Part shown: positions 1 to 10,566 of the stretch, one piece after another
How positions within the stretch are numbered: the first letter of the stretch is position 1
Layout: each line of letters opens with the position of its first letter
Assembly (NCBI GenBank): GCA_022495995.1
Contig: JAFEMH010005386.1
Coordinates: 100,955 to 164,954 of the forward strand
DNA: 64,000 bases
From: Adenophora triphylla var. japonica
Taxonomy: Eukaryota > Streptophyta > Magnoliopsida > Asterales > Campanulaceae
Reading direction: 5' to 3'
Translations under genes and position numbers: made by a program
Notes under the pieces: model-generated
Told to the model about the DNA's origin: nothing
Database searches by the model: none
Seen by the model: only the letters and a program-made list of their open reading frames with translations

Positions 1-147
1 AGTTAGTTTGTATAAAAACAGTTAGTTTTTTAAACGGAAAAGGGACCAAACTGAAAAGTTTACAAAGCTGGAAGGATTAAATTCTGATTTCCAGTTAAAT
101 TCTCCAATGGACAGTTAACTAAGGGACTGAACTGAAAAGTCTAAAGG

Positions 148-357
148 TTCTGAGGGACTGTTCTGTAAATTTTAAAAGTTGAGGGACTGTTTTGCAATTA
201 TTCAAAAGTTGAGGGACTGTTTTGCAATTTTTCAAAAGTTGAGGGACTGTTTTGCAATTTTTCAAAAGTTGAGGGCCTGTTTTGAAATTTTTCAAAAGTT
301 GAGGGACTATTTTGTAAATTTTAGAAAGTTAAAGGACTTTGTTGAAATTACGAAAAA
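148..357 (+). repeat. 30-bp tandem repeat in the LTR (about 7 units)
   Basis: Consecutive 30-bp units of the form GTTGAGGGACTGTTTTGCAA followed by TTTTTCAAAA. The copies at 178-267 are nearly identical and decay towards 357. The unit length is a multiple of three, which creates a meaningless 10-residue periodic open frame. Confidence 0.85.
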
Positions 358-1228
358 ACTAAAGGAACCTTTTGAAATTTAGGGAAAGTCCAAAGACTTT
401 AAAGAAGTTATATCAAAGGGAAAGAAGAAAATTAACACTTTAGTATTAAAAAGAATATTAAAAGACTTAAGTTCCTAAAATAGTAGGGTTCGAAATTGAA
501 AGCTTCCGAAGAAGGAAACTTTCCAAATAAAGAAGGTTACCCAAAAAGAGAAGAGGGACCGTAATTAGGAAGCTATCAAGAAATTAGACTTCCATTGAAA
601 GGAATGAACCTAAATGTCCTCTTGAGAAAAAAATCTATAAGAAGAAAGTTTCTAAAATTAAGAAACTGCTAAATTAGGAAAGTTTTTAAAAATAGAAAGT
701 TAGTTAACCAGTTAAGGTGAGTCTAAGAGTAACTCATAGGTTAACTAAAGAAAGGAAGTATAGGTACATAAGAAGTAATAAACGATTACTTGTGCCTAAG
801 TTATGTTATTCCGTGATTGTAGATTTCGCGTAAAGGCGTTGCTTAAGGAAGGAAAGCAAGGCCAAGGTAAGGGATTATACATCTTTAAGTTAATTGATTT
901 TCGCTCTGTTTCATTGTTTAGGTTTCCGCATATTTCTTGGCGATGTACGTTTCTTTGATACGTAAAAGCTGACCTCGCATCAGTATTTGTTTTGACTTCC
1001 TCGTTTACCGTTATTTGCTAATCTTTTGTTATTCGTTTGTTATATCGTCCTTTTGGTTTCGTAAATACAGAATTTTATTGTTATTGTGAAAGTTCGTATT
1101 CTGTATAAAAATGAGTTTTGATATGATATGATTTTGTTCCATTAATGATCACTAAGTTAGACAACCTGTTTCGGCGGGGTATATTTGATATTTTGGCCTT
1201 CGGGCAAACTTAGGACTCTGCGGAGTCA

Positions 1229-1570
1229 GCCTTTGTGCCCTTTGTGGGATTTCGAACCCTTTGTGGGTATTAGTGCTCTTTGTGGGCTTTTGTTCTCTTT
1301 GTGGGTATTAGTGCTCTTTGTGGGCTTTTGTTCCCTTTATGGGATTTTGGTTTGATAAGGTCAGTGGACCACTTATGTGATCATGATGTCTGTGAATGAT
1401 TTGATTATCTACAGCTGGTATGGGACAGTTGTAGATGATTAGATCATTCGAGTCAACTTTGTTCAGCTTATCAGTCCTTTGAATTTCTTATAATCTGTGA
1501 GTGGTTTAGTTAGTTAAAGCTGGTATGGGACAGTTTTAAATAAGTAAATCATTCGAGTCAATTTGAATCG
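1229..1570 (+). repeat. Short internal LTR repeats
   Basis: Two sets are visible. At 1229-1347 CTTTGTGGG modules alternate with GTATTAGTG and CTTTTGTT spacers, with a period of about 38 bp. At 1391-1464 and 1497-1570 a roughly 74-bp segment containing GCTGGTATGGGACAGTT and ATCATTCGAGTCAA occurs twice, 106 bp apart. Confidence 0.75.
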
Positions 1571-2121
1571 ATTTCGTCATCATTTGAAACTCCAAAATAT
1601 TTGTCAACTCAGTTTGTGAAACCATTGAGATTTTGAAAGACATGTGATTTGAGAATTTGTTAAATAATGACTTCGAATTTGTACTTCGTTATGTCTTCGA
1701 TTGTTATTTGAAATTTGTATCATTTGTTATTCCTTCAGGTCAACTCCTCCTTAGTAACCGGAGGGGTTGTATATGAACTTACTGGGCATTGTTCGCTCAC
1801 CCTTTCATCTTCTTTTCTTTCAGATTTCATATAGGAAGAATGTGAAACGGTTCGGGAGCACTTCATAAGGAGTTTAAGGATCGTTTAGTTATTTTCATTT
1901 TAGACTCTTTAGTCAGTTAATGCAGTTATTTGAGAGTTGTAAGACTTTAAAGATTTTGTTGAGCTAGTGGATTGTACTAGCCGTTGAAATTCTTACTGTT
2001 ATCAGCATTTAAGTTATTTCAAATTGTGATTAGTGTTTGAATTATGGTTTTAGTAGCCGTTGGAGGTTATTTTATTATCAATTAAGTATTATTATTGTTG
2101 TGGAAATTCGGGATCGTTACA

Positions 2122-2981
2122 GGGGTGGGTTGGGGTTTCGAATCAATCATATTATGGTGGGTGAGTAGATCATGTATGTATTTGGTTTGAGAGAGAATAA
2201 GGCCTTGAGCATTAGGGGTGACTTCAATGCCCAAGAAATAAGAAAGAGGTCCAAGATCTTTTAGAGAGAAACGATTGAAAAGGTTAGTGATGAAAGATTG
2301 GAGAAGGGATTGTGATGGACCAGTGATGATAATGTCATCAACATAGACAAGGAGATAAAGGGTGTGGTGGTTTTGATTGTAGATAAATAGAGAGGGGTCA
2401 GCAATGGAAGGTTTAAAGCCGGAAGAAATAAGGTGGGATTTGAGCTCGATGTACCAAGCACGAGGAGCTTGTTTGAGGCCGTATATGGCTTTGGTTAATC
2501 GACACACATGAGTGGGGTTGGCTTCATCGACGAAGTCGGGGGGTTGAGACATAAAAACTGTTTCATGAAGGGTGCCTTGAAGGAAGGCGTTGTTGATGTC
2601 TAACTGACGAAGAGACCAACCTTGGCTTAGGGCAAGAGAAAGAAGAAGGCGGACGGTCACGGGTTTTACAACGGGACTAAAGGTTTCAGAATAGTCCACA
2701 CCGGGACGTTGGTGAAAGCCTTTGGCTACAAGGTGGGCTTTGTATTTTTGGATAGAGTTATCAGGGTTGTATTTGATATGGTAGACCCATTTGCAACCAA
2801 CAATGTTTTGGGCTTGGTGAGGAGGTACTAGGGTCCATGTGTTGTTTTTGGTGAGAGCTTGATATTCATCTAACATGGCTGTGCGCCAAAGGGGAGAGGA
2901 GAGAGCTTGTTTGGTTGTGGTTGGAAGGCTAGTAGGAGAAGGAAGAGTTGCTAGGTTGGCATATTTTGGGTTTGATTTCAC
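2122..2981 (-). pseudogene. Copia reverse transcriptase (RVT_2), 3'-truncated
   Basis: The frame carries the RVT_2 landmarks in order: [61 protein letters not shown], the catalytic YVDD at residues 213-216, and DLGPLSYFLGIEV. The RNase H domain is missing: coding similarity ends at TPV, and the last residues of the open frame come from the neighbouring LTR. It is separated from the integrase frame by a frame break in the Pro/Thr-rich linker at 2982-3150. Confidence 0.9.
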
Positions 2982-3150
2982 AATATTGTTTTGAGAGCGG
3001 GTGGTTATGGTTCGAATGGGGTTGGGCGGTTGGGGTAGTTGTTCTCGAGTAGGTGTTGGTGGGATTATATTAGGTGTGGCGGCAGTAGGTGCTTTAGGCT
3101 GAGGATGTGAAGCTGGTGTAGGTGCAGATGTGAGTATATCGGGGTTAACA

Positions 3151-5045
3151 TCAGCAGGTGGGGCAATGGATTGGTCGATATAGTGTGGGCGAGTTAAGGG
3201 CTGTGTTTATAATAGGTGTGGGTGGTGTTGGGTTTGAATCAGAAGTGTTAGTTGTAGGTTGGTCAATTTGGTTGGTAGGTGTGATGGTTGGTGTAGGTGC
3301 AGATGTGAGTACTTCTGGGGTAACATTAGCAGGTTGAAGTATTGGAATGGTGATGGAACACCACTGGAAAGGAGTAATATTTGTAGTTTCTGGAGGGTTT
3401 TTAGAGAGGGATGGATAGGGGAATTCACTTTCAATAAACTTCACGTGTCTGGAAACATAAACACGGTTGGTGGAGGGTTCTAAACAGTAGTATGCACTTT
3501 GGGTATTGGAATAGCCAATAAAGATACATGGACTGGAAGAGGGCATACGGTTGATAAGATAAGTGGCTGTAAGAAAAGCATATATCCAGAATTTTAGTGG
3601 GAGATTGGCGTGAGAGAGGAGAGCCAATCCGGTTTCAACAATGTGTCGGTGGCGACGTTCGGCATAACCATTGTGTTCAGGGGTATGAGGTGGGGAGGTG
3701 AGATGAGTGATGCCATCTTTAAGAAGAGATGGAGTGAGTTTTAGGTATTCTCCTCCATTATCGGAGAAGACTTGGATTATGGGACGTTGAAAATATTTTT
3801 CGACTAGGGTTTTGAAGCAGTTAAAGGTGGAAAAAGTGTCTGATTTATGTTTGAGAGGGTAAAGCCAAGTGTATTTGGTGTAATGGTTTACAAATATAGC
3901 GTAGTATTTGTAGTTGTCACAGGATAAAATTAGGGAGGTCCAAACATCAGAAAAAATAATATCAAGAGGAGCGGTGGAATGTAGAGAGGAGGTAGAAAAT
4001 GGGAGTTTGTGGCTTTTATTGAGGTCATATGCATTACAATTGGAGTAAGGTTTTGAGGGAATAGGAAGAGAAAATTGTTTTTGAAGGGAGGAAATTATAG
4101 GAAGGGCGGGATGACCGAGTCTGTGATGCCACGAAAGAAGTGGGATGACTGTGCTAGTATGTGTTTGGATTGAAGATGGGTACCATATGTAGACACCCTG
4201 GTCAAGGGTTCCATGAATGAGGGTGTGATGATTGGAAAGTGTTTTGATAATAAAAGAAGAGGGTGTGAACATGACATAAGCGTAATTGTCCTTACAAAAT
4301 TGTGAGACGGAAAGGACGTTTCTTGAGATGAGTGGGACATGAAGAACATTATTGAAGAGAAGGGAGGTGTGAGGGGTGGGAAGAGAAAAATTACCTATGT
4401 TTGATATTGGGAGAGAAGAGCCATCTCCTATAGTAACTATGTCGACCCCATTGTAAGGGCTATGATATGAGAGGGTGGATAAATCACTTGTCATGTGATG
4501 TGTAGCCCCACTGTCAATAAGCCAGGATGTGGGGAGTGTGGTGGAAAGCGCTGATGCGGTGTAGATATGAGGGTGGATATTAGATGTGAGTGCTGATGTG
4601 GTCACATCTTGGGTCACATTTGACGGCTGGAATTTCGTCAAGGGTGGGATGTTTCTAGGGTTTTGCTTGGGTTTTTGTTGTGTGGTCGCAGGAAGTAGAG
4701 GGAGCTTTGGGTTGGAATGTATAGATGGTGGGGTGGAGGGAAAAACAACGGTTGGGTAATCCCTCTTGAATCTATGGCATTGAGAGGTAACATGCCCTTT
4801 GCGATTGCAATATTGGCATTTGCCATTGAAGGTGGGTTGATTAGAAAGGGATGGGAGGTTCATTAGAGCTGAGGAGTGATGATAAGGCGTGGAAGGGTTT
4901 TGCCTAGAGTTTTGCCGTGGGTAGGGAGTGTTTGTCGAGGGTGGTTGTACGACAGAATTGGTGGTGCCGTGGGCGTTGATGGAAGGTGTTTGGGTGGCGG
5001 CGGAAGACTTGGAGAGGGTAATGAATCGTGAGGCGGATGATACCA
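3151..5045 (-). pseudogene. Copia gag remnant - protease - integrase
   Basis: One open frame covers most of the copia polyprotein. Numbered from the first Met upstream (at 5076, inside the LTR), a zinc knuckle CX2CX4HX4C sits at residues 87-100, the protease motif DSGATHHM at about 188-195, a GAG-pre-integrase segment WHHRLGHP near 316, and the integrase core with D377, D439 (SDNGGEY) and E473. Two defects are visible. The gag core domain expected before the zinc knuckle is missing: only about 75 codons separate the primer site from it. Between MPSSS (about 515) and PCIFIGYS roughly 60 residues usual in the family are absent, in frame. The second Cys of the integrase zinc site is also replaced (CNAY). 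The frame stops at 3151, short of the RT frame. Confidence 0.85.
5038..5045 (-). other. Primer-binding site (initiator Met tRNA type)
   Basis: Minus-strand TGGTATCA directly follows the LTR-terminal TACA. It matches the first 8 bases of the TGGTATCAGAGC primer site usual in plant copia elements; the sequence diverges after that. Confidence 0.7.
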
Positions 5046-5295
5046 TGTAAGAGTTTGAATAAATAACTTCTTCCATTGATTTTATAAGATGATTACAACC
5101 TATATTTATAGTATAAATTACAAGAAGGAAATGCCTTAACTCTAGCCTAAGAATACTCTAAATCCCTTAATTCTAGCCTAAGAATAATCTAAAATAACAA
5201 ACTAAATCTTTGACTTGTAGGCTAGGAATATTCTAGAATTAAACTATATACAAAAGGATGGAAATAAATAAATACAATATTATTTATTCTTATCA
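5046..5295 (-). repeat. 5' LTR of the minus-strand copia element
   Basis: On the minus strand the stretch starts TGATAAGAATAAA and ends CTCTTACA, giving TG...CA ends and about 250 bp, directly followed by a Met-tRNA-like primer site. A TATAAATA box lies at 5103-5110 (minus). No partner LTR is available for dating because the 3' end is truncated. The outer boundary at 5295 is inferred from the TG dinucleotide only. Confidence 0.6.
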
Positions 5296-5940
5296 AAAGG
5301 TTCCTTGAAAAGTAAAGTCAGAGTCAGTTAACAGTGGAAATATACCAAATGGAAAAGAAATCAAGAACCAGAGAGAGAGAGAGACTAACATTTCTTCCAA
5401 TCTTTTTTCTAGGAAGTAAACAGGGCGACCAAGATAAAGAAGATGGAAATTCTGTGAAAATCAATTTTTGACCTTTTAATAGAGTTAAGGAACGACTTTT
5501 ACGCAATTTTAGTAACATATGTACATAATTAACCTTAATATCATCCTTTTGGAACAATTTCTTTACAAAAATGGACACTAGTTCGGGATGTAGTAGTAAT
5601 ATTCTTCCGTCCGCAATTGCTTTATATATTGAATGACTTTGAGTCGTGGAAGCACACTCTTGCATTTAGATGCAAGGAAAAACTATCAACATTAAGCCTA
5701 TGTGGGCCCAGCACTTCCCTGGACCCCATAGTCCCGCTCTTATGGCACCAGGTTGCCCTTTTGTAGACACTAAACATAATGATTTCACTTTACACTTCAA
5801 TTTATACTAGCAATTATGCATAGAAAACTAGGGACACCAAAAAACACATTTATCTTTCAAATGCACAGGTATTTACTGAATTTAATAATTCCAGAATCGC
5901 AAAGTAAGCGAGGCATTTATCAAGAAAACTAAGAACTTAC
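5296..5940 (-). other. Downstream of exon 4: unassigned minus-strand ORF plus SINE-like tail
   Basis: A 113-codon minus-strand frame (5324-5665) with a Lys/Leu-rich stretch (ELVSIFVKKLF) is not recognised. It could be a decayed exon or chance. No exon encoding the C-terminal part of the cyclophilin-like domain is found here. The plus-strand stretch at about 5655-5765 shares its 3' end (CCCTGGACCCCATAGTCCCG, then GGCACCAGGTTGCCCTTTT) with 7070-7178 and resembles the 3' tail of Au-type plant SINEs. Confidence 0.3.
5655..5765 (+). repeat. SINE-like 3' tail, copy A
   Basis: The segment ends GCACCAGGTTGCCCTTTT and aligns over about 100 bases with copy B at 7070-7178, including TTTARATGC at the left and a GACCCC...GGAGCTCTTATRGCACC block. 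It resembles the Au-SINE 3' end. No target duplication was found, so it is a fragment. Confidence 0.4.
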
Positions 5941-6078
5941 ATCTTTCAAGTGGTTTCCTTTTGAATCCCAAGATTTCCCTCGACCTTCTGCCCTATAAAA
6001 TTGGCAACCCGGACAATGACGAACCTCCAACAACTCAAGAATGTAGGCAACAGAATGAGGGGCACAGTCAGGAAGAAG
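5941..6078 (-). CDS. Exon 4 of the cyclophilin-like gene
   Basis: 46 codons from LLPDCAPHSVAYILELL to GKSWDSKGNHLKD, between acceptor ATTGCAG and donor GTAAGTTC. It contains the cyclophilin-like GCQFYRAEGRG strand. The next expected exon is not recognisable downstream. Confidence 0.75.
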
Positions 6079-9000
6079 CTGCAATAAAACATTTATTTTG
6101 AGCCGTGACAGTAAAAAAAATGCTATGGTATATCAAAAGAACAGTCAAGATCCAAGAAGAAATGGAGGGAACCCGAAAGTGAAGATGAGGGCAATAGGTT
6201 AAGGTCAACATACGCAGCATTTAATTCTAACAACTCATCTTTAAACATGTTCTATATTATAGTGTTGCTTCAAATTTGAAGCAACACTATTTTCAAATTA
6301 CAATTTAGTCCCTCTAGTTTTTTAAAGTTACATCTTATTTATTATAAAATTTAAAAATAACATTTTTATTATTTAAAATAATCTTAATTTTTTTTATGTT
6401 TATATTTAGATAATTATTTGAGATAAAGTTAGACGAATATATTAAAATATATACAAAATACATTCAACATAAATTAAAAACATACCAATATTTATAACAA
6501 CATAGTTAATATTACATGATAATAGAAAAGTCACACATTTTTAATGAAAACAAAATAATAAAATATATTTTATTACCATCTCACCGTCAACTTTGGAATG
6601 ATTTATAAATTTGTTTCTTTGTGCTAATGTTTTCATTATGTCAATATATCATTTACGTCAATGTCATTTTATTTTGTATTTTTTCTTTAATAATAAAATA
6701 TACAGTATTTTATTAGTAATTTGAATTATAAATACATTATTTGAATTTTTATTTCTAAACAAAAGAGAGGGTTGAATATGTAAAAGGATTAAACTTTGTG
6801 TAGTATTTGAGAAATTATAGAAGTAGTAGAATGATGAGGTGGAATGGAAAGATGCTGAGAATATTCTTTTTGAAGTAAAAATGAAGGAATGGGTTGGAGA
6901 GGAAAAAAAATTGAAGCAAGATTTGAAGGAAATTTGAAGAAATGAAGTAAAATTTGAAGTAATGCATTGGAGATGCTCTAAGAGAGCTTCAATATATTAA
7001 ATACTCTGATAATCATGGACAAAGAGATGGTTAAAAAGATTGTTTCTTCTAGTTTAATTGACCCTTGATGCATTTAAATGCTAGGGAAGTTGTCTACAAC
7101 AAGCTCATGTGGACGGCCCTCCCCCAGACCCCACTCATAAAGGGAGCTCTTATAGCACCGGGTTGCCTTTTTTTATCTGTATTACCATCAGTTGCGTAGT
7201 AAGGATTGCAGAATATTAAGAGTGCATAAATGTTTATGTTTGCAGGACAATACTAATGAATTGAACTTTTGTTAAAGTATTTCCTCCGACCCAGAATGAG
7301 TGTCAGTTTTTGTTCTTGATTATGAGCAGAAATGGAATTACATTTTGGGATAATGAGAGTAGCAAACAGTTTAACATCACCAAAATTTAAAACATTTATT
7401 TGGTACATACTTTTATATGGAGAGTACCATGCTCTGTTTCCATCCTCACAATGCCCTGCAAGGAAAAATGAAAGAATAAGAGAAAAGAATAACAATGTTA
7501 ATAGAACCACAGTAACTCAAGTTATTTCAACGGAAAAGAGGATTTAAACACGCATGATTTACATGCAGATGCAGACACGTTAACAAAAGTAAAAAGTGTA
7601 TTTCTAATGTTGCACTGCACATGCATTATTCAAACCATATGAGGCACTCCAAATTTGGAAATTTGGTTTGAGTAATGCCATAGGCACAAAAAGAAGTCAC
7701 AAATTTAGGCCACACACTCTGTTGGCAGTGCTTGATTGGCTGTTTCATATATTAGTGACGGGACCTACAAACTATATGCCCGATCAAGAATTGACCACAG
7801 TATTTGGCTAAAATTTTGTACTCCCTCAGTCCCTAAATGAATGTCCAAATTTTATATTAAGGGACACTCTTGAAAATGGTGCTTTTAATACATTTTCATA
7901 GCAAAGATGCATAAATATTTTTGTTATCCACTTTCTAAACATTTAGTTTTATGATAATAAAATGAACAGTGAAAATAATTTGGTAAGCGTATATGGACAA
8001 AGTTTTTGACGAAAAAGCCGTTCATTTTGGGACAAAAATTTCTTGAATTTGGACATTCATTTAGGGACGGAGGAAGTAACATATTTTCGTGCATGTAGCA
8101 TTATTTCATTGTGTTTGATTCTAATTATACATGAGAGTTGGTTGGCGGGACTAGTTCAGTGCACTTCATAAGTGATTTGGTGAATTGATCATGTCTTAAT
8201 GCAAACTGGCCCAAGCTCGTAAAGAATTTCGAGATTCTGTCAGTTTTCCATCAACTAGGCATATTACTTACTAGGTTGTCATCTAATACTTCAAAAACGT
8301 TGAAGCAAATCTATTTTCCCCATCTCTCTTTTCATTGTCATTCTATATTTGAGTTTCTTTACAGAAGCCACATTCTGAAATCTAGAAAGGACATGTGTCA
8401 TTAAGCTATTCGCCTTACGAATTTAGCATAGTGACAGTTGGTTTTGTGTTTAACATGATTAATTGTGAGAAAATTGTGTATGTTAGCATCTCTAAATACT
8501 TTTCCGGCCATCTTTTTTACAGATTGTCCAAAGTCTTCTGGTTTGGTTCCAATCACAATTCACTGGAATTCAATTCATGATATGAGCCCAAATAAGATAC
8601 AGTCTCCAAAACTGGAATTCATAAACAAAGAAAAAACAACTGAACAATTCATCTTATGTTATTACTATTTTCATCTAGTTATTCTGACTCCCTAACTTAA
8701 ATGTCCTCGTCCAATTTCAATGTACTTTATAAGAAGATGATGTATTTCTCAAAAAACTTTTAATTACGGAATAAATATATACACCCTCATACACTAGAAA
8801 GTTGTGAAATACCCTGACTTAAAGCTCTGTTCATTAGCATTTTCAGTAGTCTTTCTGATTTCACTTTCATACGGAGTAATTAGCAGAAAGACATATTGTT
8901 TGAAAATTGTTTTGTTGCGATTTTGATAATCATTCTGCTGATAAAGACACCACAACGAGTCAAGAGATAACTAAGCATATACACTAGTATTTATAAAATA

Positions 9001-10413
9001 GTTTGTGAAAGAAAAATTCAAATATGCATTGTAAAAATGGAGGGGGAAAAAACAATGTTGGCAAACAGCACAATGAAAATCATACATTAAGCACCACCTA
9101 TGAAACAGAATCGAACAGAGAAGGTTAGGCAACTTATACCCCTCCTTTTCCAAAAATAATGCCAGAGGTCCAAATGGATTTGGTTCCTGCTTCCTGTCGG
9201 TCAGGGGACAGTGTATCCTTCTGTTTCTTCAACCAACACTGTAACAAAAAGATGATTATTTCAAGTCACATTGTTAACAAATATACGACATTTTTCAAGA
9301 AAAAAATAACTCTTTTAACTCAAAATCCCTCTGATGTCCCCAAAGCACCGAAGATTCACACAAACAAAACCAAGCACTCCCACTAAACAGTCTTACAACT
9401 ATTCAGCACTCTAAATGCTAATCAATCTTCGGTATTTAGAAAATTTAGTTTTACGAATAAAAATGTTTCAATTAATCAAATCAAAATACTCAACATTCTA
9501 ATAAACGTTAAACAAAGAAATACACAAACAAGGTGAAACTTTTCTACTAGACATAAGACTTGCCAGCTCTAAGAAACTCCAAAGACAAGTGAATCTTAAG
9601 TATATAGAAAATTCTCGTTTAGAATGAAATTGGATCAACCACATAATGCATGATCACTGCAAGGATCTATATCTATACACAAAATCACATAAACCCAATG
9701 CAGCAATTCCAAATTAACTAACATTATATAACAAGCCAGAACATTACGTAAACAGCTTCAAAATTCTTAACTCAATCAACCTAATGCACAATCAGAAACA
9801 ACGTTCGCAAAAAAGATAATTTCTATGAGCCCAATTCAGCTTAAATTCAATTAAACTAATGCACAATCACAAACAAATTCACAAAAACAAGTATTTTATG
9901 AGGCCACTTCAGCTTAAATTCAATCAAACTAAAGCACAATCACAAACAATTCCACAAAGAAAATTCCCAAATCAAATCAATTCCCCAAAAATCATATAAC
10001 CCATGAAAATTCAACTCAAAACTCACCTCACCGAATTTCGACCCGCAACCCTCACGATCCCCACAAAACACCCAAGAATCACACAAACAAACCCCTTCAT
10101 TCCCACCACACATACCCTTACAAGCTCTACAACATTCCTCAGATGTATTAACCTTAAAATCCGAACCCCAATTCACAGCAGACCCCCAAAGCTCCAAACC
10201 CTTAATCCCTCTACAACACCCACCGCCACCATCCACCTTCAAAGACTCAATCTTTGACACAGAACCATCTAAATCAGTGGTGCCATTGTTGCCACTCGGT
10301 CTCAAAACTACAGACATGAACATGTAAACCAAAGAACAAGAAACTAAACCCATCAAAAGAATGATCGAAGAGACCCATCGGGTGGGTTCGGAGTCATTGT
10401 TCCTCCGACCCAT
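5941..10413 (-). CDS. Membrane-anchored Cys-rich cyclophilin-like (PPIase-like) gene, 3' end missing
   Basis: Four minus-strand exons join in one frame (10413-10027, 9238-9140, 7455-7411, 6078-5941), each flanked by GT/AG and all in phase 0. They give 223 codons with no stop. The product begins MGRRNNDSEPT, has one predicted membrane helix (about residues 14-37), then a Cys-rich, PAN/Apple-like segment (CCRGIKGLELWG...CCRACKGMC...CDSWVFCGD). A cyclophilin-type fold start follows (METEHGTLHIKLLPDCAPHSV, then GCQFYRAEGRG). This layout matches a plant family annotated as cyclophilin-like peptidyl-prolyl isomerase proteins; catalytic activity is not shown. The last exon or exons, which should carry the rest of the barrel, are not in 1-5940, so the gene either continues beyond the window through a transposon-filled intron or has lost its end. 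An in-frame ATG 51 codons upstream (10566) is possible but less likely. Confidence 0.75.
6259..6290. repeat. Perfect 32-bp palindrome
   Basis: The left half ATAGTGTTGCTTCAAA is the exact reverse complement of the right half TTTGAAGCAACACTAT, with no spacer. Confidence 0.9.
7070..7178 (+). repeat. SINE-like 3' tail, copy B
   Basis: Ends GCACCGGGTTGCCTTTTTTT and contains CCCCCAGACCCCACTCATAA. Related to copy A at 5655-5765. No tRNA-like head is evident. Confidence 0.4.
7411..7455 (-). CDS. Exon 3 of the cyclophilin-like gene (micro-exon)
   Basis: 15 codons (GIVRMETEHGTLHIK) between acceptor TTGCAG and donor GTATGTACC, both phase 0. It encodes the first beta strands of the cyclophilin-type fold. 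Confidence 0.75.
7456..9139 (-). other. Intron 2 of the cyclophilin-like gene
   Basis: Noncoding and AT-rich, with a Stowaway MITE at 7821-8076. Nothing else recognisable. Confidence 0.55.
7821..8076. mobile_element. Stowaway-type MITE, 256 bp
   Basis: Inverted ends CTCCCTCAGTCCCTAAATGA and, inverted, CTTCCTCCGTCCCTAAATGA continue into ATGTCCAAATT on both sides. It is flanked by a TA duplication (7819-7820, 8077-8078). It is noncoding and sits in intron 2. Confidence 0.85.
9140..9238 (-). CDS. Exon 2 of the cyclophilin-like gene
   Basis: 33 codons starting CWLKKQKDTLSPDRQ and ending IIFGKGG. The acceptor is TTACAG and the donor GTATAAG. It continues exon 1 in phase 0. Confidence 0.75.
9239..10026 (-). 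other. Intron 1 of the cyclophilin-like gene
   Basis: AT-rich, C-poor on the minus strand. Several copies of a short TTCAGCTTAAATTCAATYAAACTAA phrase occur near 9838-9935, a weak tandem duplication of about 80 bp. No gene seen. Confidence 0.5.
10027..10413 (-). CDS. Exon 1: anchor and Cys-rich domain
   Basis: 129 codons from the ATG at 10413 to GAG at 10027, followed by the donor GTGAGT. It contains the hydrophobic segment WVSSIILLMGLVSCSLVYMF and at least 11 cysteines in the CCRG...CGSKFGE region. Its frame stays open into the intron to 9940, which is read-through rather than coding. Confidence 0.75.
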
Positions 10414-10566
10414 TTGAGATTTAGGGGAGAGGATGAAAACCCAGAAATTGATTTGGGGTTTGTAGAATTGAATTGGTTGGTGATGTGATTTGGAATAATG
10501 ATGGGTTCTTGAGGAGGAATCGTTGACTTGTGATGAGAAGTATCTTGGGTTTGAAATTGTTGACAT

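Larger units (their letters stand above)
1..2121 (+). mobile_element. Chromovirus-type (Tekay/Del-like) LTR, 3' part
   Basis: No coding capacity is seen. The stretch has features typical of long chromovirus LTRs: minisatellite-like blocks of the 'gagggactgttttgcaa' kind near the left edge, CTTTGTGGG repeats around 1.2-1.35 kb, and a conserved-looking TACTGGGCATT...GCTCACCC segment near 1780-1800 followed by a pyrimidine tract and CAG. It ends in ATTCGGGATCGTTACA at 2121, a common terminus for this lineage. Immediately right of this the minus-strand copia reading frame starts, so the LTR end is a clean junction with that element. It is either a 3' LTR or a solo LTR; the 5' end is outside the window. 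Lineage assignment rests on remembered LTR features, not on a protein domain. Confidence 0.55.
2122..5295 (-). mobile_element. Ty1/copia retrotransposon (Ale/Retrofit-like), deleted and 3'-truncated
   Basis: The element reads on the minus strand: 5' LTR (5046-5295), primer-binding site, remnant gag, protease, integrase, reverse transcriptase. The 3' side stops at 2121, where the chromovirus LTR begins; the rest of RNase H and the 3' LTR are missing from the window. The gag core domain is absent and the integrase C-terminal part has an in-frame gap, so this copy could not be autonomous. The protein style (WHHRLGHP, SDNGGEY, PPHTPEHNG, YVDD) resembles Arabidopsis RE1-type copia elements; the lineage name is inference. 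Confidence 0.85.
6079..7410 (-). other. Intron 3, with palindrome and repeat debris
   Basis: AT-rich intron. It contains a perfect 32-bp palindrome (6259-6290), a roughly 700-bp AT-rich block ending GCATTGGAGATGCTCTAAG that looks like the edge of a MITE without a matching left end, and the SINE-like tail at 7070-7178. Confidence 0.5.

Noticed and set aside
179..382. 67-codon frame with a DCFAIFQKLR 10-residue repeat
   Set aside because: Direct translation of the 30-bp LTR tandem repeat; no start context or domain.
5324..5665. mTERF-like or terminal cyclophilin exon
   Set aside because: Only faint resemblance in one alternative frame; no splice acceptor in phase and no matching motif.
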